Positions 1 through 13,000 of a stretch of DNA of 64,000 bases are shown piece by piece. The stretch covers positions 4,401,820 to 4,465,819 of the forward strand of contig CM029131.1 in the NCBI GenBank assembly GCA_016859345.1. The letters are read 5' to 3'. How positions within the stretch are numbered: position 1 is the stretch's first letter; each line of letters starts with the position of its first letter. A model generated the notes under the pieces. That model did not search any database. It was given only the letters and a program-made list of their open reading frames with translations, and was not told where the DNA came from. The stretch is from Istiophorus platypterus (taxonomy: Eukaryota > Chordata > Actinopteri > Istiophoriformes > Istiophoridae). Both the position numbers and the translations under genes were made by a program.

Positions 1-1330
1 CAAGACATCAATTTGTTTCAAGTTTGATTTACTGATATTGGGTTATTTTGTGAGAAGACACACAATCAAAGTACTAGCTCAGAGGTTTTGTATCTCACCT
101 AAAGCATTTACAGTTTGACATCTGTCAGCCTTGGCACTTTCCAGTAAGCTCATCAGACCATTTCCGTTGATCATATGTGCTAGAATAGGTGCAGCTCATA
201 AGGTGCATGGCACTTGAATCATGGGCATAAGGACGTAGTATATGCCTGTTTATCTTGTTTGCATTTTACAATTTATACTGAGACATAAAATCTGAGACTG
301 GGCATTCAAAACAAGCAATATCATGTGGTGTAGATGTGTGAGTATTTTAGTTACCCCAGTAAAGGCCTGGCCACACTAGAAAGAAGTCCGGTGAACTTTT
401 GTAATAAGCTAGTTTGTAAACTATCCTAAATTCCTGGAACATGCTAGCACTAGAGCACCACTCAGTCACAATAGCTTCTTTCTGTTGTCTCCATACTGGA
501 ATGTTTGCTCCTTCTTGGCAGTCAGTTCTCAAGGACAATAGCTCTTCAAGCCTGCTAGATTGCCAACCATCAGTTGTAAGCTTATTAGCTTGGTTACTAG
601 TGGGACATTAAATCAGTTTATCAAAAAATATATCCGCACAACTGACACACATCTCCTCCTTTGTAGTTTAATTTATATTGCTAAAGGAGGAGGAGGTTAA
701 ATAAAACTGGATAATGCACCACAGCTAGTAAGCTACATTAGCATCCTCCATTTCAGACTCTTCCAAGACGCTTTGCAACTGGTTAAGACTAAAAAAAAAA
801 TTGTGGGTTAACTTTCACCAAAACTGAGCTTGGTGTAGAAAATGTGTGCAGGTTACCTTTGCCTCTAAAGGCACCTCTTCTTGACAATTCCACTGAATTT
901 TTGCTGCACACGTCAGCGTTTTTGGCGCTGGTGTGACCAGGCCTTAAGGTTGAAAACTACTGGCCAATCCATACTATCCAAACTGCTTATCTGACGTTCA
1001 TTCATTACCTTGATTTCAATGCATTTGTTCAAAATTTTACATACTGTACTGTACCAACTGCTAGGCCTGTAAGCAGCCAGTAAGGCTTCAATTTAACTCA
1101 AATTAAAATGAATAACATAATGCTGATATTACATAGTGACTGGTGACAGCAACCTCATGCTGAACTCAGGTTAAATCAAATACAAATGAAAAGATGTCTC
1201 ACTAAATAAACAGACCATACGGTTGCATTGTAGCAGCTATCTCCAAAAGAAGAGAAACATTTTAGACCATATACTTTACTGGAAACAATTTTCAGTGATG
1301 ATTACTGTCCATCGAGCAGCTGTGCTGTGT
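1..1330. other. 3' flank of c1ql2, no gene seen
   Basis: This AT-rich stretch lies downstream of the c1ql2 stop codon on the minus strand and probably includes its 3' UTR. I find no exon with splice sites and no clear minus-strand AATAAA. Short open frames here have no recognisable protein content. Confidence 0.5.
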
Positions 1331-2852
1331 TTAGTCAGGGTATAAGATAAAGCCAGAGAAGGTGCTGTACTTGTTGTTGTTGCCTCCATGAGCTTTGCCA
1401 CCATCCAGTTTGACGTAGACCTCGTCCCCAGAGTCCAAGTGCAACACGGCACTATTGCTGGCGTAGTCGTAGTTCTGGTCTGCATCCTGTGCTATGGCGC
1501 TGGCCCGAACCTGGAGAAACAGGGGACACGACTCCCTGCATTTAGCATTAGCTTTTAGGGAGAATTCCACAGAAATAGAAACTGAGTTGAAAAGATCACG
1601 TATACCTGAGGGGCAAAGAGAACCCGCAGTGGTGCAGCCAGAGAAATGGCATCTGGTGTGTGAATGGGGTGTATAATTCTGAGCTACTTTTAGGGAGAAT
1701 CAAAACAGGATCATTTGATAGAATAGAAACAAATAAAAGGTGACCTGAACCCTTATCTGTGTGATAGTGATTGTGTTGACACTCATGTCTGACCCTTCAC
1801 CCAGCTAGAGCCGAGGAAACGCTCATCCAAATAGGATTTACGCATGAGCGGTACTGCCAAACTGAGCATACAGACATGCTTGGATTGAACCAGAAATATC
1901 ACATATGTAGCCTTGAATTTACTAAAGATATGAATATTAAGAATAGACTGTTATGTAACCCGCGTTAAGGCGACTAAAAGATCACGCCGTTACGGGCGTT
2001 GCGCGCATCTCGTGCGTAAAATGCGTATTTTCACATATTGGCGAACGTGGTGTGGAATATTAGCCTAGTCTTTTTTTTTTAATCTAAAACAAAATGGCAT
2101 TCATTTTTTTTATTTGCTCTCATGTGTTCTTAATATAAAGCGTTGAGGTCGTTAGAATTGTTACTAATTAGTCAATTGTTTCCACAAAAAAAAGTGAAAC
2201 CGCTTTGGAATTGGTATGAAACGACGCACGACGTATTAAACTGTAATATTACCTGTCCGTTTTTGCACAGGTCGGCCCACATGCTGGTCCCGTCTCCTCC
2301 CCGCATCAGCACATGGTAGGTGAAGAAATAGATCCCGGACACATGGCAGGTGAACTTCCCAGTGCTCGGGTCGTAGTGGTTCCCCAAGTTTGTAATCACG
2401 TCGTCGAACTTTAGCACCTCGTATCCCTCGTGTGGGTTCTTCAGGCCGACGTAAAAAGCGATCCTGAAACTGTTCGTCGTGGAGTTCGCGCCGTCCGTCT
2501 CTCCGTTCTCAGCCCCCGCGGTTCCGGATAACGCGGGGAAGGCTAGTTTACTGTCCCCGCGCTCTCCCGGGGGCCCCCTCGGCCCCGGGGGTCCCGGTTC
2601 TCCCTGCGGGCCCCTGGGTCCCGGTTTGCCCGGTCGCCCCGGCTCCCCCCGGCTCCCTTGCGCCATCGGCGGCAGCGGCGCGACGCCGTTCACGTTCTGG
2701 ATCACCTCCATGGCGGTGGCACCCGCCGGTTTGGGGCTGTACGGGTCGCAGACCATCCGACAGGTGCCCATCATCTCGTAGTAATGAGCGGAGGATCCAG
2801 AGGTGCGCAGCAGCAGGAGCGGGACACCAATGGCCAGAGCCAGCAGAACCAT
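1331..2852 (-). CDS. c1ql2: C1q-like protein 2 (secreted C1q/TNF-family synaptic organiser)
   Basis: Two coding exons: 2253-2852 (200 codons, phase 0, donor GTAATA) and 1331-1510 (59 codons plus stop, acceptor CTCCAG), giving 259 aa. The order is a hydrophobic signal segment (about residues 1-20), the C1ql N-terminal box AHYYEMMGTCRMVCDPY, then 12 uninterrupted G-X-Y collagen triplets (GSRGEP... to GERGDS), then a globular C1q domain (IAFYVGLKNPHEGYEVLKFD to the end SGFILYPD). AMEVIQNV before the collagen stalk, IAFYVGLK and LDSGDEVYVKLDGGKAHGG match C1QL2 better than C1QL1, C1QL3 or C1QL4. Family knowledge: C1ql proteins trimerise, are secreted by neurons and bind the adhesion GPCR BAI3. The start is the first in-frame ATG; the frame is open upstream to a GTG at 2993, but the ATG fits the signal peptide. 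The neighbour steap3 agrees with human 2q14.2. Confidence 0.95.
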
Positions 2853-3150
2853 CGCGACGGCGGTCACCAGGAAGACCACCGACCACTTCCTCCGCGCGGG
2901 TCGGGGACAAACGGACGACAGAAGATCCGTGGAGCCGCTCCGGGGGGGAATCGTGACAGAGGACGGGGGGAGTTTCAGGACGGTGAAACGCACAAGATGA
3001 GGTTAATCAAGCGCGCATCCCTCGGTCCAGCTGTCCTAGATGGCGACTCCGAGCTCCTGGGCAGCGGCTGTGACCAAGGAGCGGGGGCGCGTCTGGGCTG
3101 GATGGATGGGAGCGCGCGGATAACTGCATCCAGCTGCGTCCAGCTGCCGA
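2450..3150 (-). promoter_or_regulatory. GC/CpG-rich 5' end of c1ql2
   Basis: The first coding exon of c1ql2 and its upstream sequence are strikingly GC- and CpG-rich compared with the AT-rich flanks, as in CpG-island-type promoters. The CpG density is visible by eye; the promoter role is inferred from its position just before and over the start codon. The transcription start cannot be placed. Confidence 0.5.
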
Positions 3151-5959
3151 AGTTCGCAAGAATAAGACCGGAAGAAGGGAGGTTTGGCCTACAAATTAAA
3201 ACATTTGCTTATGAACGATATTGGCTTACAAATGTAAAAAATATATAAAAGAGTGTTAAACGGAGTATTTGTACCCAGTGATATTATTACTACTACTACT
3301 ACTATTTCTTAAGCAAAAGATATGAGTCTTACTTCTGCCATCTTATGCTGCTTCACACATCTACTCCACTACGCTAGACAGCTATCATTAGTTGGCCTAG
3401 TTCTCTCGGATTAATTTTTTACATAGGAAAATACAACCAGTTTATAAAATAGGAAGCATTGGTATATTAAACTGTCCATATTAGACTCCAGCAAGTACAA
3501 CAAAAGCACAATTTATCAAGAAGAATTACAAGTATGCAACATGAACGGGAGCCGTTCTACATAATGAGGGTTTTTTGACAGATGAAGAATTTAATTCCTC
3601 TTTTTTTCATTTAGGTACATTTGTGAATGCAGGACCTTTCTTGCATTTGAGTGTTTTCAGGATACGTAAATAATCTGAATTCTTCTCCCACCACTGCCTC
3701 AGACTAGCAATTAATTTATTAGACATAAAAAGCAATTTAGCAGCACTTTTATAAACAAGGCTTTTATTTTTTTAGATTGTTTACAGGAAGAATTCTACTT
3801 GGTTTTGATCAACTTGACCAGAAGATCATGGCATGGCAGGTGCGTAAAGTGGAAGTCTGCGTAATGTTTATTCAAAATGGCACTAAATGGTTTAATATGA
3901 TTCAGCAAAAAACACTCAGTATTTACATGTAGAAAACACCTCTATCCCACAGTTGGTAGAATAAATCATTGTACATATATTCACAGCCTTAACATGCCAG
4001 AGGACTGCATATTTATTTCCTTAAATCTCAATGGTGTAGAGACCTTTACATAAGTTCTTATAGGCAGAATACATTAAGGGCCAGATTTACCGCTGGGTTT
4101 ATTCATTCATTCCTCTCTTGAAATTATGGTTTCAAAAACAGATCCATAAATTCCTCAGTCAAAAAATTATGGATTAGGATTTATATCCAACTCTAAACCC
4201 ATCTGACGTTTTATAAATCAGTGATGAAAATTTGTTTTCTTCACTTATTTGTGCACCACTCTGAATAAATGGAGGATTTTTCAGACATTTGAATGTGGAA
4301 GATTATTAAGGTGGATGTGCAGATATATTGCTCCATAACTGCATCCAGCAGAATTCCAAAATCAACAAAAGAGAATTCAAGATGTAAGTTATTTTTCTTA
4401 TGAACATAAATTAATCCAGTATTAAGTCAGATTTAACAAGTATCTTAAACTTGTGACAGTAGCAGCTCAATACATGGCATAATATTTGTCTCAGACCATG
4501 AGGGGTCTTTTCAAAGTCAGCACCAAATGCCTGAGGGTAGGATCACTATGGTGACATCAAATGACCAACTACAATGGTCACTCTGCACAAACATACACAG
4601 AGTCAAGACGAGAAACTAAGAAGGGGGGGGGTGTAATATATGCAGGAAATGGACCAGAAATGTCTGATGGCTGTCGACACCTCCAGCCCCCAGCTCCCCA
4701 GCTGCAGGGACATATTTGATGTCTTGTTTCACGAGGTGGAGAGCCACAGGCCTTGAATTTAGATTTTCCAACAGCTTAAAATTCATGCTGTGTACAAGCG
4801 ATCATTACTCTATTGCATACAGATTTGTCTTAAATGCCTCTTTAGCCTCTTTTGTTTCTTTCCCAGTGAGGCCACTTTGCACTTGTTCTGACCGTGTGGT
4901 TTATGAGCACATCAGCTGAGTAGGACTATTATTAATTCCTTGAATTGGTTATTTTCCAAACAGTTCAAGCCTCTGAGACACTCAATAAAGAGAGCCTTTG
5001 CTCATTGAGAATAAAAGCATCTATTGATTTTGTGCTCAAGCTCAATTTTTAAATTTTTTTTATCTTTTTTATTATATTTCAAAACTGTGGGTTGGGAGGT
5101 AAGCACCTGGAATTGGAGCACAGGCACCACATCCACGGTAGAGGCTTTAGAGCTCAAGGAGATGTGCAGAAATCTTCAGAGGCCAGAGACGAGGCTTAGC
5201 TGAAGCCCTGTGTTCAAACTGCAGAAGCCCCATACCCCCCTTCTAAGCAATTTCAACTCATGCTCAGCTCAGCTTTAACTCCCCAGAACATGACTCCGGC
5301 TGAACCGCTCATGTCTGAAGGTGAGAAAGAACACGAGAAGTCGTGAGACCTGGGTCAAAAATGAAATTGAAGTTAGAATCTGAGGATTTGACTGTCCTGG
5401 CGAAGATGGAAATGTCCTGTCATGTTTTAGATTTTTTTTTTTTATGTACTGCATTCTGAAATTAACAACCCAATAATAATCTGCAAAAACAAAGTCCTAA
5501 AAATAAGTATACAGAAATGCATACAGAGAGTGTTATACTCCTGACTCTCATACATGACTGCAGTAATGACCTTTACTAAGGATTAGTACAGTGAACTGTA
5601 TCTTTAGGCAATGTTGAGCCATGCACGACACACTGTCCACATTATGCACTGGAGCTGCTGAGATTATCCTGCCCTGCAGCGCTGCCATGCGTCTGATCAT
5701 GCTGCATGTTATTGCACTGCCGTGTGATACACACCAACCATATGGTAAGACAAACAAATCAACCCATCATTAGTTCCTCAGACTTTAAACTGTATGTAAT
5801 CTGGTAATTATTTGTGGTTGGCATTGTTTCTGTACTAGCCATCCGAAGTGTTTCCATTCTGTAATTACCTTTGTACCCTACCTATTGGTAGTGGTGGAGT
5901 CTGCCATTCCCGCACTGGTTTCATATTAACTAATTAAACATGAGTAATTCAGGAAAGAA

Positions 5960-6280
5960 TAAAAGCAGAAGTATTCATAATGCAGAATTTCTATTATTTT
6001 TTTTTTTTATTAGTAGTAGTAGTATTTTTGTTCATTTTGGATGCATAAACATGTTAGCAGCATTTTAATGTTGCAACTGGTCAAGAATTAGGTAATTTTA
6101 GCTACTTAATCCATTGTTAAGTAGTTTAACGTTTAACAGTGCATCAAATTTAAAAAGTACAATATATCCATTTGAAATGTAGTTGTGTGGAAATTAGAGG
6201 ACTCAAAACACCTCAGAGTCTTACTTCAGTACAGTACTTGACTAAATGTACTTAGTAATGCTGCACCACTGGAACGTGAC
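5960..6280 (-). repeat. Dispersed fish repeat ('aaagtacatttactcaagtact' family), reverse copy
   Basis: Read on the minus strand, the end around 6215-6280 gives the typical edge of this family: a 'gtggtgcagcattactaag' stretch followed by phrases on the theme 'aagtac-tttact-aagtact'. Related copies occur at 18880-19580 and 39425-39550 in this window. The copy is old and interrupted by T-runs. Family assignment comes from memory of common teleost repeats, so boundaries are approximate. Confidence 0.5.
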
Positions 6281-7921
6281 CAAGTGGAATGGAAAGAAAC
6301 TTGGTAAATAAATCTTGACGTACATGAAGAATATGACTTAAACGTCCACGGAAACTTCTGCTCTATTGAAAAGACAAAAACAACAAAGCGGCTGACTGAG
6401 ACATCTGATCTGTGTGGAGCGATGAGGAAACTGTAGCCTTCGTCAAATTAATCCATGAAATGAATTTTTATTTCTTGGCATGAGACGGAGAAGCAACACC
6501 ACCAGATGTAGAGAAAACAGTTAAAATTTAAAAAGCAACAGAGGGAAATGAGCCAATGATTCAAGTTTACTTTGGTTTTAACACTGACAGCATTACTCAG
6601 ATATTATTCAAGATACTTTATAAACACTTAGCGTTTGCCTCAATAGCTACAAAATAAAAAAAAAACAACTTAGCTTTTGCAGGCTTTTTTTTAGTTACAG
6701 TGTGTTGAGCTTTCATGGCCACCGTCCAAAAAAAAAAAAGAAGTGATGACAACCGTCTAATTAAACATCTGATAAACATCTGCTGCAAGGACAACTGGGA
6801 AAATATGTGAATCCGTATGATTTTATTACAGGATGAAGTACAGGCGACTCATTATTTGCATAAATTTGGGATCATCAAATCATACTGCATTTACTACTTT
6901 AAAACATCACATAGTATTAATGTAAATCTGTGTGGAAACCTTCACTGAACCACAGCTAGAGAGCATTGAGAACTTGCAACATCAGCCCCTGTCTCAACAT
7001 GTGACCCTAATCACGGATGAAGGGCACTGGAGACACCTCCGCCCTTGAAAGCACAGACACAAATGTCTTCCTCCATGTGACATTTTGAAAAAGATGTCCT
7101 GTCAGATGTTAACAGAGTTGTACCTATCCACTTCAGGCTAACCGTTTATGAACTTGCCTTTACTTGTCTGCCATAATATTGCTCATCCAACCCATTTACA
7201 CATTGTAAATTATGATTAAATATGCTTTGGCCTCAGTACTTGGACTTGTTGCATGTTGGACCAGGGTTGATTTTGTGTAATTTGTTTATTACAACTCTCT
7301 AATTGGGAGGTTAATGTAAAAACAGCCAGACCCTGCTAAAACTCTGTTGGTTCAACATTTTTAACTGGCTTTTTTTTTTTTTTTAAAGAAGAATAGTACT
7401 CTGAAATCTGTCCCCTGTGGATCAGAATAACCTCTATCTGTTATGATGTCTAAGATAAAAGGGTTATCAAATTTGGAGACACCAGTTATTGATACATAAG
7501 AATAAAGAATTTCAAAATGGGATATTTCTGTCAGGGACTGTGACCTTAAGCATTGTAAACAGACATTGCCAAGAGAGGGTGAAAGAGAGGGTGGGAGAGC
7601 ATGTACTCCCTGTGTCTCTGTCTGTGTGTGTGTTCGTCTGTGTATGTTAGTGTGTGGTGACACTGGTGCAGCACTGCGGGCTGGGGGGTTCAACCTTTTG
7701 CAAGTGGCAAAGGCAGACGTGATGAAGTCATGTTGACAGCGTCTAACCTGCGGTCAGACTTCTTTTTTAACATGATTTTGCTTTTCAGGGCCAGCTTATC
7801 AAATACGCCAGTTCAGCAGCAATAACGGAAAAAAGGGAGGATCTGCAATTATCTCCAGGTGGTTTTGGAGTCACAGCTAAAACTATTGCTACAATAAAAA
7901 GCAAGACTGAAGAGTCAAAAA

Positions 7922-8205
7922 TCATGCTAGCAACTCTGTGAGGCTATACTTTAGGCACAGTGGTGCTTTGAGCTAAATGATAATGTCATCACGCTAACAT
8001 TCTTGCAATGACAATGATAACAAGCTTAACAAGTTTACCATCTTAGTTTGCTATGTTAGCATGCCAATATTTGTTAATAAGCAATTAACACAAATTAGAA
8101 ATTTAGACATGATGACGCTGCTTGATAAAAAGCTAAGTGATCATCCAAGTTCACCCTGAGGGGAACATGAAGGTCCGGCTTAAATTTCATGTTAATCCAT
8201 CACCA
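7922..8205 (+). repeat. Dispersed fish repeat of the 'gctaacatgctaa' family
   Basis: The text runs through the landmarks of a repeat common in spiny-rayed fish: 'tgaggctatactttaggcacagtg', 'gctttgagctaaatg', 'atcttagtttgctatgttagcatgc', 'gacatgatgacgctgcttgat' and 'cctgaggggaacatgaa'. It looks like an old, internally deleted copy of a non-autonomous element. The block at 61872-62250 carries the other half of the same family. Identification is from pattern memory and was not searched. Confidence 0.6.
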
Positions 8206-8939
8206 TACACCGGCCCAGTTAATTTGCGGTGTAAAATAGGGTTCAATTCTTAACCCAGTGCTGTTCTCTGTTTACATGCAGCCCCTCGGCCACACAGTTA
8301 CTTAAATCCAGTTTAACCAGTCCCATGTGAATTCTCCTAACTAAGCAGCATTGCAAAAATCAGACCACTCATCCAGCGTCATCGATGATTTAATTCAATA
8401 ACCCCTTGTTCACCTGCCTTAACCGATTCTTCTGTATTTCAAGCTCAACTAGTCCCGACCCAGGAAGTGAGTCATTAAGAAAAGATTACACACCAGCTTT
8501 AGCTTTGCGAGCTTGGCTCACTATCCCTTTAGGGTCGATTTTCAATTTTCCCCCTTTGGACATGCAAGGCATTTTTGTAAAGGCCCTTCTGAGTCGCTGA
8601 CCTCTGATTGTTCCGTGGTCGAGCCTCGGTCAAGGCTGTGGACATGATCGTGCTTCAGGTGTTGTGCCCCCACCCCCACCCCACCCCTTGACTCTGGAAC
8701 AGCATCCTGCAAAGTTTTATTACACTTTTGTTCTTTTTGGCTTCACCTTGATTTTCTACCATTTATTTTATGGTTTGTGCATTAAATCCTGCTTATATTC
8801 ATATATTATCCTCTCTTACATCACCGTCTTTCCTTTCTCCTCCTACACCCGTTTTTTCTTTGTGTTTGTTGCTCTTTATGTGGATGTAAACAGTGTTTTT
8901 ACTGGTGTGTATCTGCGTATCTGAGCCCACTGTTCTTCT

Positions 8940-9044
8940 TTATCTGCCGCGCACACGTGGGGGCGTGGCCTGGGCGGGGATTGGAGCGTTGCGTCATCTT
9001 ATCAGGAAGAGTCGCACCAGTTTGCGACGAGCGGAAAAAGCGTG
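8940..9044 (+). promoter_or_regulatory. steap3 promoter and non-coding first exon
   Basis: A GC-rich block stands out from AT-rich flanks. It contains an E-box CACGTG (8954-8959), a GC box followed directly by an inverted CCAAT box (ATTGG, 8980-8984), a CRE-like GCGTCATC and a GATA-type site (TTATC, 8999-9003). A consensus splice donor GTGAGT begins at 9045, so a non-coding first exon probably ends at 9044. The next exon in the same direction carries the steap3 start codon at 10009. The exact transcription start is not visible. Confidence 0.65.
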
Positions 9045-10008
9045 GTGAGTAACCGACTTTAAAACTAGTAAGAATCCCGCTGTAGACACGCGAAGGAGCC
9101 GGATTATGTCACGTAAGATGTTATTTTATCAAAGTGGATTCATCTGTTTGCTTGCGTCGTCCTGTGTGTGAAGGAGCGTAACTTTATTCGGAGGTAACGT
9201 TTCCATGATTTCGGCCAAGGACAGGAAGCAAGGTGGCTTCAACCCGCTTTGCCGTTCGAAGAAAACACGGATTTTCTGGCAATTTTAATGTTTGATCGCT
9301 CATTCGGTCAGTTTTACTGAATTTTAAAGCTTTACTTGAACTATCCCCGAATTATGGCAGCAGTTGTGGTGAATTCGGCGTACAGCCCGAATCAGCACTT
9401 GGTGTAAAACTTACATTTTACTATTTCCACTACTAATCTGTGTAATCTGGTTTGGTGCATCCAACTCAACAGTTGCTAATGAGTTAACATTAACAGACCT
9501 TTATATTTGCATGATTAGTTTTATGTGGCCTAATGGTTTTCTTTTTTTTAAAACCAGCTGTTTAGCCAAGCAGTCAGGTGTTACTGTCTGTTTATGCTAT
9601 TATTGGATGTCCGTTCATTGCTTTGACAGTGTAGAGTGACGGATCTAGGACATGTCAGTCGAGACAGACAGATAATGTGAATCCTAGTTCTTTGTTCTAA
9701 AAAGCAGCAGACAAGTGCCGGATAGGAAAATATTGGCAAACTTAGCCCAAATGTCTTCTAATATACCCTTTATTGTTATTACTTTTAGGTCCCATGCTGA
9801 ATTAAATAACAAGCCTTAACCATCAGACCTCACAGTCATTGTCTGTAAGTAAATAACAAGTCTGTAACCTACAAAAGTTCTTTTCATTTTATTCACTTTT
9901 CTGCTTCTTGACTTTATTTCTCAAGAACCAGTAGAAGTAAAATGGATGTAAATAGACATATACAAAACCTAGGCACTTGTCTCCTCTCCGTAGCTTTGTC
10001 AGTGCAGT

Positions 10009-13000
10009 ATGCCTGATGAGATGTCGAGGCCTTTGATCCGAACCAGAGGTGAAGGAGGGGGAGGCTCCAGGCATCTTGAGGCCTCCGTGTGCGAACCTGG
10101 CTCCCCGGTGATCGGTATCTTGGGCACGGGCGACTTCTCCCGCTCCCTGGCCAGGAGGCTGGTGGCTTCAGGCTACCAAGTGGTGGTCGGGAGTCGAACC
10201 CCCAAACGCTCTGGGGTCCTGTTCCCTGAAGAGACCGAGGTAACACACACGCAGTGACACTGACGCTCGCATACATGTAATTGATGTTTTTGTTACACCC
10301 CTATGGTGACAATTATATTAGTACTCAGACTTTTCCAACTAGAGATAATAACTGTTATCATTATACCTAATACATGATTTTGGTACAGGGTGTGAGACAG
10401 TTGTGGTATGGAAACAGTATAAAGCAGTTAATCCATCATTTTTAATGATTATTTTCTTTTCTGTAGTGTTTAATTATCCATCAACATCAGCATTAAAAAA
10501 CATCTCCTCTAAGTCCTCTAATATTTTACTGCCAGTGCATTTTATAACCTTTGTATGAAAAGCTTTACCAGTTTGGCCTCTATGAAGATTCTTGAAAATG
10601 CATTTTTTGCAGTACACTATCAGCATCAACCTTTATGGATGGAGAATATCTACTACTGACAGCTTCCAAAAATGTCATGCATGCCTAGCTATGTGAATAA
10701 ATATATGAAGAACTATATTCGGATTAATATACTGAATTCCTAGAGCCGCAGGTTTTTGTGATTATAAAGCATAACAAAGGTGAAAATATATAATTTTCTT
10801 ATGTAAGTAATGTAGAAATGGATGATATTTACTGATAAATACATTTTTTTTAAAGAAATGGTTTGACTTTTTTGTCTGTGGGATAAATACAAAGCTTAAA
10901 GCCGTTAGCCCTGAAAATGATGAACAAAAAGGATACAATAAATAAAAAGGGATACATATGTTTGGGTAAACATTTTATTTGCAGTAAAAGCACAAATAAT
11001 TAGTATAGGAATAATAAATGAAGTTTCCAAAAAAAGGAGTTTGATAATTCTTGCGTGATTATTTCAGATATTTAACTGCATACAATAATTTTCTAATGGT
11101 ATCCCTGTGATTATTATAATGTGCTTCTAACATGCAATTACTCCTCTTTATGTAGAGCATGTCCTGACCATTTCAGTCTTTGTCTTCCAGGTGACCTCCC
11201 AGATGGAGGCAGCCAGTCATGCAGACCTGGTCTTTGTCGCTTTGTACCCCGAGCATCACTCCACGCTGGTGCAATTAAAGCCAGCACTAGCCGGGAAGAC
11301 ACTGGTGGATGTCAGTAATGGCTTGCGGATCAACCGAGACGGGCCTTCAAATGCTGAGCAGCTGGCTGATCTTTTTCCAGAAAGCTTTGTAGTAAAAGGG
11401 CTTAACACCATATCAGCCTGGACGCTCCAGGTGGGCCCTCGGGATGGAAGCAGGCAGGTAGGCCACATTAACAGCCCCTTATAGTTTACATTCATGGAGG
11501 TCCAGTTATATTTCTGATGTAAAAATCAAATGTGTTGATGGAAAAAGAGATTGGAGGAGTTCAGATTAAGTAGTAACTAACTCTAACCTCTTTTACCTTT
11601 TTCTCATCTTTCCTCTTCAGGTTTTCCTGTGCAGTGACAATCAGAAAGCCAAGAGCGCAGTGATGCAGCTGTGTCGCAGAATGGGCTTTGTCCCTGTCGA
11701 TATGGGCCTCCTCTCCTCTTCTTTGGAGATCGAAAACCTTTCCCTCTATCTATTTCCCTCCTGGCGCATTCCCGTCCTCTGCACCCTTTCCCTGTTTATC
11801 TTCTTCTACCTGTACAACTTCACCCGTGACATCCTGCAGCCCTTCATCACAGAAGGGAAGAATCTATTCTACAAAATGCCAATTGAGACTGTCAATGTCA
11901 CTCTTCCCTCAGTGGCTTTGGTGATGTTGGCGCTGGTCTACCTGCCCGGTTTGTGTGCTGCTTTCCTCCAGCTGTGGTGGGGCACCAAGTACAATCGCTT
12001 CCCCAACTGGTTGGACAGGTGGCTGACTAATAGGAAGCAGTTTGGGTTGTGTAGCTTCCTGTGTGCGGTCCTGCATGCCGTCTACAGCCTGTGTCTTCCC
12101 ATGAGGAAATCTGCTTACTTTAAACTGCTCAACGCTGCTGTTAAACAGGTGAGACAAGTCAATGCAACAGTGAGAGAAATGCCTCAAGCTAGTTCTGATG
12201 CTTCCATGGGCCTAATGTATTTGAGACTTACAGTGTTAAGGGGTCATCTCGGTAAGGGTCTGAATTCCCCGTCATCTAGCTTTAAAAAATGATTTTAGAC
12301 TTCGTCAAATTCAGTATGTACTGTTTTTTCCCAGGTACAAACTACTGCCAGGAAATAGCCAAAACCTTGTTGAGTCCTACTGAGGCAAAACATCCCCCAC
12401 ATGCAAAATGGAAGCATTGCATACTTAAGTGTTAAAAATATCATTTGAATGCAAACTCACTTGAATCCTGTTTCACAAAGTTATCAGCTCAAGTAATATT
12501 TTAGAAGCATAACAAAAATGAATTCCTTTAGTTCCTCTTGCATTCATTATATTGTGTTAGGTATTTTACTTGCACTTACACTTTTATTAGTCTCTCATCC
12601 TTTTTAAAGCAACTTGTAGCCATGGTATGGAAAATGCTATATAAGTACCCTTGTTACTGCTATTCATTATTCATATAAAGTGGTATAGTTTGTACCAAAT
12701 TATTGTAGTGATGTAGTTGTTTTTGTTGTTGCAGTTGCACAAGCACTCTGTTTCTGGGCTTTTATCATGGTAACGAATGATTGCAATACTGTGCAAACGT
12801 AACATACATGAAATCAGTGTACTATTGTTCTGTTTTCATCAGTGTGTTCATGCATCAGCCAGAAACTGCTGGCCCAATTCTATGCCAGACCTGATTGTCG
12901 CTCCACTGGACCCAGTCTACCGTGGTAACACTGACAGTTTTGGTGTTTATTGTGCAGATTGACGACGGGGTGAAGAACTCATTTGTTGATGAGGAGGTGT

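Larger units (their letters stand above)
3151..8940. other. Intergenic region between c1ql2 and steap3
   Basis: About 5.8 kb between two divergently transcribed genes. No exon with splice sites and homology was found. It holds short A/T runs, a C-rich stretch near 8668-8690 and copies of two old repeat families (listed separately at 5960-6280 and 7922-8205). No RNA gene was recognised. Confidence 0.6.

Noticed and set aside
2853..2993. N-terminal extension of c1ql2 to an upstream GTG
   Set aside because: No ATG exists there; the first ATG at 2852 gives a normal signal peptide and a family-like N-terminus.
2658..3248. Long plus-strand open frame antisense to c1ql2 exon 1
   Set aside because: It is the GC-rich shadow of the collagen-stalk coding exon.
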